Below, piece by piece: positions 31,867 through 40,127 of a DNA stretch of 41,952 bases. The notes under the pieces were generated by a model. It was given only the letters and a program-made list of their open reading frames with translations. It had not been told where the DNA came from and ran no database searches. Source of the stretch: UMGS1322 sp900550765 (GTDB lineage: Bacteria; Bacillota; Clostridia; Christensenellales; QALW01); contig CAUDEY010000017.1 of the NCBI GenBank assembly GCA_958448705.1, forward strand, positions 1 to 41,952. Reading direction: 5' to 3'. Position 1 is the stretch's first letter. Each line of letters begins with the position of its first letter. A program made the translations under genes and the position numbers.

Positions 31867-33213
31867 ATGAGTTTCAAAAATCAATATCTTGCCGAGCTTA
31901 TGGAAACCGTAATAAAGCGGAATCCGGGTGAGCCGGAATTCCACCAGGCCGTCAGAGAAGTACTGGAATCCCTTGAGCCTGTTATCGAAAGACATCCGGA
32001 ATATATAGAAAAAGGCGTGCTGGAAAGCATTGTAGAGCCTGAAAGAATTATCAAATTCCGTGTGCCGTGGGTGGATGATAAAGGTGTTGTAAGAGTAAAC
32101 CGCGGTTTCAGGGTACAGTTCAACAGCGCGATCGGTCCCTATAAGGGCGGCTTACGGCTGCATCCTTCGGTATATGAGGGAATTATTAAATTCCTTGGTT
32201 TTGAACAGATTTTTAAAAACTCTTTAACGGGTCTTCCCATCGGTGGCGGTAAGGGCGGTTCAGATTTTGATCCCAAGGGAAAAAGCGATATGGAAGTCAT
32301 GCGTTTTTGTCAAAGCTTTATGACAGAGCTCTCCAAGCATATTGGTGCCGATACGGATGTTCCGGCTGGTGATATCGGAACCGGTGCCCGTGAGATTGGG
32401 TACATGTTTGGCCAGTATAAGCGTTTGCGTAATGAATTTACCGGCGTTTTGACCGGAAAGGGGCTTCCTTACGGCGGAAGTCTTGCCAGAAAAGAAGCAA
32501 CAGGATTTGGTCTTTGTTACTTTACAGAGGAAATGCTTCATGCGAAAGGAAATTCTTTCAAAGATAAAACGGTGGTGATTTCCGGTTCCGGCAATGTCGC
32601 TATTTATGCCCATCAAAAAGCGACTGAACTTGGTGCAAAAGTTATTGCAATGTCTGATTCTAATGGTTATATTGTAGATGAAAACGGCATTGATTTAGAC
32701 TGCATTAAACAAATCAAAGAAGTAGAACGCAAACGAATTAAGGAGTATGTCAATGTTCATCCTGAAGCAAAATATGTAGAAGGATGCTCCGGAATTTGGA
32801 ATGTAAAATGTGATATTGCACTTCCATGCGCTACACAGAATGAGCTGGATGAGACCGCGGCAAAAACTTTGGTATCTAATGGTGTTATTGCAGTGGCAGA
32901 GGGTGCCAATATGCCTTCTACGCCGGAAGCGATCCATGTATTCCAAAGTGCGGGAGTGCTGTTTGGTCCGGCAAAAGCTGCCAATGCGGGCGGTGTTGCA
33001 ACTTCAGCACTTGAAATGAGCCAAAATTCCATGCGCTATAATTGGACGTTTGAAGAAGTCGATCAAAAGCTGCATGATATTATGGTTAATATCTATCGAA
33101 ATGCGGCTGCGGCTGCTGAGGAATACGGCATGAAAGATAACTTGGTAGCAGGCGCCAATATTGCCGGCTTTATCAAAGTGGCGGATGCAATGCTTGCCTT
33201 TGGCGTGGTATAA
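31867..33213 (+). CDS. gdhA: NADP-type glutamate dehydrogenase
   Basis: This 448-residue hexameric-type glutamate dehydrogenase links 2-oxoglutarate and ammonia to glutamate. Motifs are GPYKGGLRLHPSV, FEQIFKNSLTGLPIGGGKGG, SDFDPKGKSDMEVMRFCQ (substrate site with catalytic Asp/Lys region), PAGDIGTGAREIGYM and the coenzyme fold VVISGSGNVAIYAHQKA. The family is common in gut Clostridia, where it can serve ammonia assimilation. ATG at 31867 has GAGGGGGA upstream; an in-frame start at 31822 has none. It has its own strong promoter and terminator, so it is monocistronic. Confidence 0.97.
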   Translation: MSFKNQYLAELMETVIKRNPGEPEFHQAVREVLESLEPVIERHPEYIEKGVLESIVEPERIIKFRVPWVDDKGVVRVNRGFRVQFNSAIGPYKGGLRLHPSVYEGIIKFLGFEQIFKNSLTGLPIGGGKGGSDFDPKGKSDMEVMRFCQSFMTELSKHIGADTDVPAGDIGTGAREIGYMFGQYKRLRNEFTGVLTGKGLPYGGSLARKEATGFGLCYFTEEMLHAKGNSFKDKTVVISGSGNVAIYAHQKATELGAKVIAMSDSNGYIVDENGIDLDCIKQIKEVERKRIKEYVNVHPEAKYVEGCSGIWNVKCDIALPCATQNELDETAAKTLVSNGVIAVAEGANMPSTPEAIHVFQSAGVLFGPAKAANAGGVATSALEMSQNSMRYNWTFEEVDQKLHDIMVNIYRNAAAAAEEYGMKDNLVAGANIAGFIKVADAMLAFGVV

Positions 33214-33230
33214 ATAAAAGTTTATTTTAT

Positions 33231-33272
33231 AAAAACCCATTTTCTGATTTTTTTAGAAAATGGGTTTTTTTC
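33231..33272. terminator. Terminator between gdhA and the convergent AraC gene (bidirectional)
   Basis: AAAAACCCATTTTCT (33231-33245) pairs perfectly over 15 bp with AGAAAATGGGTTTTT (33255-33269), with T runs on both strands. It ends 13 bases from the stop of the minus-strand regulator. Confidence 0.9.
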
Positions 33273-33284
33273 TTATAAGGAAAG

Positions 33285-34082
33285 CTATTTAAGATCTTGT
33301 TTAAATTCACCGGGCGTACAGTATTCAAAGCGTTTAAAGATCCTGCAAAAATAGCTGGTATCATGAAATCCGGATTGTTCGGCCGTTTCTTTTACCGAAA
33401 GCGCGGGGGAGTTTGCTAGCAGGGATTTTGCATGCTGAATCCGCAGCTTTAAAAGATAATCAAACGGAGTAACTGCGTAGGTTTTTTTAAAATCACGGCA
33501 GAAAGTATATTTACGCATATTGCATAGCGCGGCAAGCTGATCCAGGGTCAACGGCCGCTTAAAGTTTTTTTCCATAAACAGCACTGCCGGTTCAAGCGAT
33601 TTAGCGTTTTTTTTCTTTTCTCTATTCAGTTGGCTCAAAAAGCTTAAAACATAGGTGTACAGCAGTTGTGAAAGGTCCAGTTCCGGTGTATGCGCTTCTG
33701 CTCTTTTTAAAATTTCATGAAAACGGTCAGTCACAGCAGTATTGATTTGTGAAATAAAAAAGAAATTCCCGGTTTCAAAATACGCATGCAAATTTTCACT
33801 TGCCGTACCGTTATAGGTGATATACAGCGTAGTAAAGGGAGAGGAAATTCCAAAATATTCATGCGGAGTCTCTTTTTTTATAAAGAAGGCATCTCCGGGC
33901 TGAACGAAAACTTCTTTTTCTTCGCAAAAAACTTTTCCGCAGCCAGCTGCAACGATAAACATATGATGATTTCTGTAGCCGAAAGGTCGGCAGCGTCTTT
34001 CCTGATTCGGATTTAAACCGATAGATGTTAGGTAAAGGGGGAGCAGGCGTGTTTGGTCATTAATAATAGGATAGATATCCAT
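33285..34082 (-). CDS. AraC-family transcriptional regulator with cupin sensor
   Basis: This 265-residue protein has an N-terminal cupin-like AraC_binding domain (about 20-150): MFIVAAGCGKVFCEEKEVFVQPGDAFFIKKETPHEYFG is the sugar-binding barrel pattern. The C-terminal double helix-turn-helix (about 165-263) has PLTLDQLAALCNMRKYTFCRDFKKTYAVTPFDYLLKLRI and ETAEQSGFHDTSYFCRIFKRF. It is divergent from the GH2 beta-galactosidase gene across 143 bases, so it probably activates that gene in response to a galactoside. The start at 34082 has AAAGGATC upstream on the minus strand. Confidence 0.92.
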   Translation of the reverse strand: MDIYPIINDQTRLLPLYLTSIGLNPNQERRCRPFGYRNHHMFIVAAGCGKVFCEEKEVFVQPGDAFFIKKETPHEYFGISSPFTTLYITYNGTASENLHAYFETGNFFFISQINTAVTDRFHEILKRAEAHTPELDLSQLLYTYVLSFLSQLNREKKKNAKSLEPAVLFMEKNFKRPLTLDQLAALCNMRKYTFCRDFKKTYAVTPFDYLLKLRIQHAKSLLANSPALSVKETAEQSGFHDTSYFCRIFKRFEYCTPGEFKQDLK

Positions 34083-34101
34083 TTTTATAAGATCCTTTCG
34101 G

Positions 34102-34186
34102 CAATATAATTCTAATTTTCAATATAATACTATTTACAAAAATGAAAATACGGATTATAGTGTAATAACAGAATATGCAATATAAT
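34102..34186. promoter_or_regulatory. AraC/GH2 divergent region with three CAATATAAT copies
   Basis: The 9-mer CAATATAAT occurs at 34102-34110, 34120-34128 and 34178-34186, two of them as GCAATATAATT. They flank the GH2 promoter and are candidate half-sites for the AraC regulator, whose family binds direct repeats. The region is AT-rich, which weakens the case. Confidence 0.35.
34133..34161 (+). promoter_or_regulatory. Probable promoter of the GH2 gene
   Basis: TTTACA (34133-34138) and TATAGT (34156-34161) have a 17-base spacer, about 65 bases before the start codon. Confidence 0.6.
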
Positions 34187-34225
34187 TATAAACTGTATGT
34201 AAAAAAAGTCAAGGAGATTTCTAAA

Positions 34226-37200
34226 ATGAGTGTGATTCCAAGGTATTGGGACGATTTGAAAAAGGTTCATGTAAATGCACTGCCGCCGAAAGCATATTTG
34301 ATTCCATTTCAGAATCAGGAGACGGCACAAGGGAATAAGCGGGAAGAGTCAGAATATTTTACGTTACTGAATGGCCTCTGGAACTTTTGCTATTATCCTT
34401 CAGTGTTAGATATAGAAGAGGATTTTTTGAATAGATCCGCAAAAGAGATGGATACGATTCCTGTGCCTGGAATGTGGCAGACCAATGGGTATGATAGTGC
34501 CGCGTATATTTCCAGTCCATATCCGTTTCCGTTTGATCCTCCTAATGTACCGGAAAAGAATCCCGCAGGTGTTTATACACGTGAATTTGATCTTTTTCCG
34601 GACAAAGAAAAGGTATACACGCTTGTTTTTGAAGGGGTAGATTCCTGCCTGTATGTATGGGTGAACGGCCGGTTTGTAGGATACTCTGAAGTATCACATT
34701 GCGAAAGTGCTTTTGATATTACCGATTTTTTGATCTGCGGAAAAAATCGTATCACAGCGGTGGTTTTGAAATGGTGCAGCGGCAGTTATTTTGAAGATCA
34801 GGATAAAATCCGAATGACAGGAATTTTTCGGGATGTATATCTTCTTGCACGGGATCAAACACATATTTTTGATCTTTTTCTTCAGCCGCAGGTAGATGAA
34901 ACCTTACAGAACGGAACTCTGCTTTGCGATATTACTTTATCCGGCGGAAGCGCTGAAGCAGAGATTCTATTGCTTTCTCCCAAAAAGGAATGTATAGACA
35001 AACAGAACATTTTTATAAACCAAACAGGGAGTGTACGATTTGAAATCCCGTCTCCGGAACTTTGGTCAGCGGAAAGTCCGGTACTTTACGGTGTATTGAT
35101 CCGCTGCGGTACGGAAGTTATTTATAAAAGAATTGGCTTTAGGCGAATCGAGGTCCAGAACAGTGTTTTCCTTTTGAATAGAAAAAATATCAAGCTCAAA
35201 GGAGTTAATCGGCATGATACGCATCCGCAAAAAGGGTATGTAACGGACTATGCACATATGCTGCGGGATGTGCTTCTTATGAAACAAAATAATATCAATG
35301 CGGTACGTACATCGCATTATCCCAATGATCCACGATTTTATGAGCTTTGTGACGAGTACGGGCTGTATGTTGTCTCTGAAGCTGATTTGGAAACGCACGG
35401 CTGCGTTTATGTAAAAGACCTTACCTATTTTGTGGATCATAAGGAATATGAAGAAATCTGTGTTGACCGCATCATGCGGATGGTCGAAAGCTTTAAAAAC
35501 AATTCCTCAGTTATTATCTGGTCCCTCGGAAATGAGTCCGGATGGGGAAGAAATCACCAAAAAGCATGTGAGCTGATCCGGCAGAGGGACGGAAGCAGGC
35601 TGCTTCATTGTGAAACGAACTCTTCCATGGCCGATTATAATGATATCGCGTGGCAGAACAGTGAAAAGCCCTATCTTGATCTATATTCCAATATGTATCC
35701 CAGCCTGGAGCAAATGCAGAAGTATTTGAGCTCTTCCGATATGCGGCCCTATTTTTTATGCGAATACAGCCATGCAATGGGAAATTCCTGCGGAGATTTA
35801 GCTGATTATTGGGACTTTTTTTATCAGCATGACCGTATTATGGGCGGATGTGTTTGGGAATGGTGCGAACACAGCATTCAGCTTATGAGCCGAGACGGAA
35901 AGAGGTATTACGGCTATGGCGGAGACTTTGGGGATCCTGTTAATTTATATAATTTTTGCGCTGACGGTCTTACCTCCCCAGAGCGAGAGCCCCGTTCTTC
36001 TTTATTGGAATTGAAAAATATATATTCTCCTATAAAAATTGAATATTATGAGGGAAAAGTCAAGGTTTTTAATCACTATGATTTTACTTCTTTAGCACAT
36101 TGTCGATTTTACTGGTGTGTTCAGCAGAACGGAAAAACCATCAAAGATGGTGAATTTCAATTGAATACATTACCCGGAGATGCAGCAGAAGTTTCTATTG
36201 TGCTTCCTGCGCTGAGAGGTATATGTTATCTGAACGTAGAGGTATTTGACGGGGATAACCGGATTTATTTGTGGCAAACAGAGCTGACAGCTGAAGAAGA
36301 TTTTCGTTCCCTTCCGAAGGGGGAGAAATTGCTGGTCAAGGATCAGGGCGGTTCCGTTTTGGTAGAAGGCCGACATTTTCTCTATGAAATAGATAAGACA
36401 CAGCCGTCTGTCAAAAGAATTCGGTATCAGCATGAAATTTTGAATGCCCCCATGCAGCTTACAGCATGGCGCGCACCGTTGGATAATGATCGAAAGCTGG
36501 TTCCGGAATGGACCTCCTATGCGAATGGGAATTATCGCTATCCTTATATGGATGTAAAAAATTTTACCGTAAAAAGTCATACGGAAGAGGCCGTTATCTT
36601 TGCATACACCTTTTCTTTTGGGGCAATGGGACAAAAACCTGCAATAACCGGAAGCATGGAACTTACGGTATATTCCTGCGGAATTTTAGTGCTTTCTCAG
36701 CAGAGTGATTTAAGAAAATTAGATATTTGGCTGCCAAGATACGGCTATGTATGGCCTTTGTGCGATTCTTATAAACAAGTAGGCTATTTGGGATTTGGTC
36801 CACAGGAAAGTTATATTGATAAGCATCATGCAGCTCAAATGGGGGTCTATGAAACTACCGTTCAGAATATGTTTGTTGATTATGCAAAACCGCAGGAGAA
36901 TGGCAGTGTATACGGTACCCGGTGGGCTTCACTTACCGATGAAAACGGCAGCGGAATTTTGTTTGCAGGAAAACCTTTTTCTTTTCATGCAGGGGACTAT
37001 ACGCCCGATGAGCTTTTTGAAAAAAAACATTCTTTTGAATTAAAAAAATCCGGTAGCACAATTGTGCATACAGATTATTTTATGAGCGGTGTCGGATCCG
37101 GTGCGTGTGGACCTGAGCTGGCGCAAAAGTACCGCTTGGAGGAGAGAAATATTCATTTTTGTCTGATGCTTACGCCGTTTCATAGAAGAGAAGATCCCTT

Positions 37201-37252
37201 TGAAAAACTGGCTATAGCAAATAATATATGGAAAGAACAGGAAAAGATATAG
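34226..37252 (+). CDS. lacZ: GH2 beta-galactosidase, LacZ type
   Basis: This 1008-residue glycoside hydrolase family 2 enzyme is close in length to E. coli LacZ (1023). Domains in order are an N-terminal jelly roll, an Ig-like domain, the TIM barrel, a second Ig-like domain and a C-terminal Bgal_small_N sandwich. The barrel shows GVNRHDTHPQKG, RTSHYPNDPRFYELCDEYG, acid/base Glu437 (WSLGNESGWGRN) and nucleophile Glu513 (FLCEYSHAMGNS). The C-terminal domain includes GFGPQESYIDKHHAA. There is no signal peptide, so it is cytosolic. ATG at 34226 has AAGGAGATTT upstream; an in-frame ATG at 34175 has none. Substrate is probably a beta-galactoside, perhaps a mucin or dietary fragment. Confidence 0.96.
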   Translation: MSVIPRYWDDLKKVHVNALPPKAYLIPFQNQETAQGNKREESEYFTLLNGLWNFCYYPSVLDIEEDFLNRSAKEMDTIPVPGMWQTNGYDSAAYISSPYPFPFDPPNVPEKNPAGVYTREFDLFPDKEKVYTLVFEGVDSCLYVWVNGRFVGYSEVSHCESAFDITDFLICGKNRITAVVLKWCSGSYFEDQDKIRMTGIFRDVYLLARDQTHIFDLFLQPQVDETLQNGTLLCDITLSGGSAEAEILLLSPKKECIDKQNIFINQTGSVRFEIPSPELWSAESPVLYGVLIRCGTEVIYKRIGFRRIEVQNSVFLLNRKNIKLKGVNRHDTHPQKGYVTDYAHMLRDVLLMKQNNINAVRTSHYPNDPRFYELCDEYGLYVVSEADLETHGCVYVKDLTYFVDHKEYEEICVDRIMRMVESFKNNSSVIIWSLGNESGWGRNHQKACELIRQRDGSRLLHCETNSSMADYNDIAWQNSEKPYLDLYSNMYPSLEQMQKYLSSSDMRPYFLCEYSHAMGNSCGDLADYWDFFYQHDRIMGGCVWEWCEHSIQLMSRDGKRYYGYGGDFGDPVNLYNFCADGLTSPEREPRSSLLELKNIYSPIKIEYYEGKVKVFNHYDFTSLAHCRFYWCVQQNGKTIKDGEFQLNTLPGDAAEVSIVLPALRGICYLNVEVFDGDNRIYLWQTELTAEEDFRSLPKGEKLLVKDQGGSVLVEGRHFLYEIDKTQPSVKRIRYQHEILNAPMQLTAWRAPLDNDRKLVPEWTSYANGNYRYPYMDVKNFTVKSHTEEAVIFAYTFSFGAMGQKPAITGSMELTVYSCGILVLSQQSDLRKLDIWLPRYGYVWPLCDSYKQVGYLGFGPQESYIDKHHAAQMGVYETTVQNMFVDYAKPQENGSVYGTRWASLTDENGSGILFAGKPFSFHAGDYTPDELFEKKHSFELKKSGSTIVHTDYFMSGVGSGACGPELAQKYRLEERNIHFCLMLTPFHRREDPFEKLAIANNIWKEQEKI

Positions 37253-37264
37253 GCTTGCAGGAAT

Positions 37265-37302
37265 AAAAGATACCGGTATCCAATCAGATACCGGTATCTT
37301 TT
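37265..37302. terminator. Shared bidirectional terminator between GH2 and the minus-strand operon
   Basis: AAAAGATACCGGTATC (37265-37280) pairs with GATACCGGTATCTTTT (37287-37302), a perfect 16-bp stem with loop CAATCA. The last bases overlap the stop of the minus-strand glycosidase. Each arm is itself palindromic (GATACCGGTATC). Confidence 0.9.
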
Positions 37303-39322
37303 ATTCTGTGCTATATTCCTGTCCAGCATATTCTTTTTTTAGGAAAAGTTTAGCTCTTTGCTGAGAATAGGGGATTGTAAGACAGCAATTTTTTGAAGCA
37401 TATTCCCTTCGACCGTTAAAGAGGTCAACGAAAATACTATCATAAGGCAGCCGCAAAACCATATCCCTTTCCTGCAGATGGTAGATTCCCAGCATAGCAT
37501 GATTGGCGTAAATCACCGCCTCGTCAGAAGTGGTATATTGATGAACACCGGCTTCTTTTAAGAGCAGGGTAAGCGCCGCATGAGAGACCGTGCCGAGTCC
37601 CGAAAAGGCAAGCAATGCATTTTTCTCCTTTTTATAGCCGAAAGCAGCTTTTTTACTGTTTTGATACCAACCTAATACGGTAATATCCTCTGCTATAGCC
37701 AGGCAGGGTTTGGGGGCACAGGTCGTCCAGGAAGAACCATTGCAAAGATATATAGTATCTTCCTGATAAGGATTTTCTATAATGTTAAAACCTAAAGCTT
37801 TGCTCATTTGTGCAATATCATACTTTGTATCCAGTATATTATATGCATAGACAAAAAGCATTGCTTTTCCGGCATCTTTTAATTTGGCAATAAACGCATC
37901 CGCCGCGGGATTCACCTTAAATTGATCAAGAAAAATAAAAAATTTATATTGAGTGGTATCAATATTTTTCATATCGCAAGAAGAAAAAATATCATACGGC
38001 GCGCCGATCAGGGAAAGTTCTCCGCGTTGATCTCCCAAAAGAATAGTATTCATACGGGAATTTTTATTGATGAAATACATTGATTCGGGATCCACGATCA
38101 CTGCGATCTCGCTGACCGAGCGATATCCGGCAGAAAAGAGAAGTTTTGAAGCTTTAACCATTCCGGTAATTTCGGTCATCAGTTTTTTGTTGTAAAACCA
38201 TCCCTGGAACATATCGAACCACCACATAGCGCAGCCGTTTGCCGCTGCAAGCAGAAAATCCCGGCGCAGCAAGTTGATATCCTCTTCTATGGTTTTTGCT
38301 TTGTTGGGATGTACAAAATATTGGCCCTCAATGGTATCGGGTACAAGACAAGTCGTTTGATCGTGCTCAATAAAATACAGCTTGTTATTTGCTGTCAGGG
38401 TTTGGCTGGTCAGCATTTGATGGCTACCGCAATCCTGTGCGCGATAAGCATAAGATACGGGGCTGGAGAACATATCGATATCTTCAGATAAAAATACGCG
38501 TTCATAGTCAAGGTGCCCTGTATTCCAGAGCCGGCTGCCGTCCAGTTCAAAGATGTAACCGAAATACAAACCTAAAAGCTTTTGATGTTTTAGAACTTCC
38601 TGCGCTTTTTTGGCAAAATATAAAATGGTATCCGAGCGCTGCCAGCTCTCAAATTTTCGATATTGAATCAGGTTTTCTTCTCTCTGACAATCCAGAAATA
38701 CAATTTTTTCATCCGTTTCACGGCATTCTTTAGAAGGAATATAGGCCGAAGGATTGTTTCGCCAGGTCTTATAAGCCGCTTCTGAAATCGGTGATGCATC
38801 TTCAAAGCTATTGTCGCTGAACCACTCTGTTGTAGTTCCTGCAAGCAGAAAATATCCATAGAACCGATCCCCGTAATTTTTTTCTACGTGCTGCAGCACG
38901 GCCTGCATATACGCCGCTGCCGCAGCCCTCCAACGGGGGTCAGCTTCCATCTGTGCCAACTTACGGAAGGAATCCGGATAACCGGAATATTTTTTCAGCC
39001 ACCAAGGCCTGGTATCCAGCTGCAGCATCAGTGCAAAATATGCTTCGGGCGCATGTTCCATAAAGAGGGCAATCTGCCGGTCAATCGGATCAAAATCATA
39101 GGTATATTCATCCACCCAGGATTCTCCGTAAAGAGAATAAGGAACCCCGACTGCGGAGATAATACCACTGCTTAAAATATTAAATAGCCGGATACCCGCA
39201 GTATAAAAATCAGAGATGTTTTTCTTTGCAGGGCGAAAAGATTTAAAGGATACCGGTGCATAAGCTTTTCCGTTGATATAAATGGCAAGCATGCCGTTTT
39301 CTTTTTTCAGTTCACATTTCAT
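37301..39322 (-). CDS. Putative clan-A glycoside hydrolase, GH42-like, uncharacterised
   Basis: This is a 673-residue protein with a GH42-like plan. The N-terminal TIM barrel (about 30-400) has candidate acid/base Glu166 (LLAGTTTEWF) and candidate nucleophile Glu319 (LYFIEHDQTT), with the spacing expected for the family. A trimerisation-like domain follows (about 400-600, SEIAVIVDPESMYFIN), then a C-terminal beta-sandwich (LPYDSIFVDLFNGRREY). It lacks a signal peptide and is cytosolic. It is translationally coupled to murQ (overlap of 11 bases, GGAGG before the ATG), so its product probably feeds amino-sugar catabolism rather than plain galactose use. No close named family is recognised; the exact substrate is unknown. 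Confidence 0.75.
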   Translation of the reverse strand: MKCELKKENGMLAIYINGKAYAPVSFKSFRPAKKNISDFYTAGIRLFNILSSGIISAVGVPYSLYGESWVDEYTYDFDPIDRQIALFMEHAPEAYFALMLQLDTRPWWLKKYSGYPDSFRKLAQMEADPRWRAAAAAYMQAVLQHVEKNYGDRFYGYFLLAGTTTEWFSDNSFEDASPISEAAYKTWRNNPSAYIPSKECRETDEKIVFLDCQREENLIQYRKFESWQRSDTILYFAKKAQEVLKHQKLLGLYFGYIFELDGSRLWNTGHLDYERVFLSEDIDMFSSPVSYAYRAQDCGSHQMLTSQTLTANNKLYFIEHDQTTCLVPDTIEGQYFVHPNKAKTIEEDINLLRRDFLLAAANGCAMWWFDMFQGWFYNKKLMTEITGMVKASKLLFSAGYRSVSEIAVIVDPESMYFINKNSRMNTILLGDQRGELSLIGAPYDIFSSCDMKNIDTTQYKFFIFLDQFKVNPAADAFIAKLKDAGKAMLFVYAYNILDTKYDIAQMSKALGFNIIENPYQEDTIYLCNGSSWTTCAPKPCLAIAEDITVLGWYQNSKKAAFGYKKEKNALLAFSGLGTVSHAALTLLLKEAGVHQYTTSDEAVIYANHAMLGIYHLQERDMVLRLPYDSIFVDLFNGRREYASKNCCLTIPYSQQRAKLFLKKEYAGQEYSTE

Positions 39323-40127
39323 TCCGGGATTCCTCCATAACGGTTTTGATATTCCATTGATAGGTGTTCAGCAGATTTTCAGCCTTTTTACTGTCACAGT
39401 CAAGCAATTCCATGACGATGCTTATCATTCGCGCCTTTAATTTTTTGTTAGAAGGGGAAAGGTTGATCATTAAATTTTCATAAACTCTTCCGGTTTTGAT
39501 CATTGCGCCGGTAGAGAGCATGTTCAGTACCAGCTTTTGTGCCGTTCCCGCTTTCATTCGTGTAGAACCGGTAATGACCTCAGGGCCGGTATCGGTACAA
39601 ATACGGATATCGCCGGCCTGATCGATCGGGCTATTCTCGTTGCAGGTAAGCGCAATTGTCGTGCAGCCAAGCAGTTTTGCCTGCTCCATAGCACCTAATA
39701 CATAAGATGCTCCACCGGAGGCAGAAATCCCCACTAAGATATCCTCTTTTTTTATATGGCAGGCCAGAATATCTTTTTTTCCGTTTTCTGCACTGTCTTC
39801 TGCGTTTTCACTGGCATGAAGCAGACTGTTGTATCCTCCGGCGATAATTCCCGTTACCAGGTCTTGCGGCACACCAAAAGTAGGCGGGCATTCGGCCGCG
39901 TCGGCAACAGCCAGGCGTCCGGAGGTCCCCGATCCGATATAAAACAGACGGCCGCCGTGCTCCAGCGCAGCAGCGATTTTATCAATTGCCTTAGCAATAA
40001 CAGTTATTTGCGCCGCTACGGCTTTTACAGCATTAAAATTTTCTTCACTGATGACCTGCATCATTTCAATGGTTTTCATTTGATCAATGTGCAAGGTTTT
40101 TGGATTTCTTTTTTCAGTATTCAGCAT
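39312..40127 (-). CDS. murQ: N-acetylmuramic acid 6-phosphate etherase, short C-terminus
   Basis: This 271-residue SIS-domain enzyme cleaves the lactyl ether of MurNAc-6-P to GlcNAc-6-P and D-lactate. Motifs are YIGSGTSGRLAVADAAECPPTFG, the catalytic-site region ASENAEDSAENG, GISASGGASYVLGA and GSTRMKAGTAQKLVLNMLSTGAM. It is about 25 residues shorter than E. coli MurQ (298) at the C-terminus, ending in TVMEESRNEM. The start overlaps the kinase stop by seven bases, and the glycosidase starts before its own end, so the three genes are coupled. No phosphotransferase-type MurP is seen; the upstream kinase is the likely source of MurNAc-6-P. Confidence 0.93.
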   Translation of the reverse strand: MLNTEKRNPKTLHIDQMKTIEMMQVISEENFNAVKAVAAQITVIAKAIDKIAAALEHGGRLFYIGSGTSGRLAVADAAECPPTFGVPQDLVTGIIAGGYNSLLHASENAEDSAENGKKDILACHIKKEDILVGISASGGASYVLGAMEQAKLLGCTTIALTCNENSPIDQAGDIRICTDTGPEVITGSTRMKAGTAQKLVLNMLSTGAMIKTGRVYENLMINLSPSNKKLKARMISIVMELLDCDSKKAENLLNTYQWNIKTVMEESRNEM

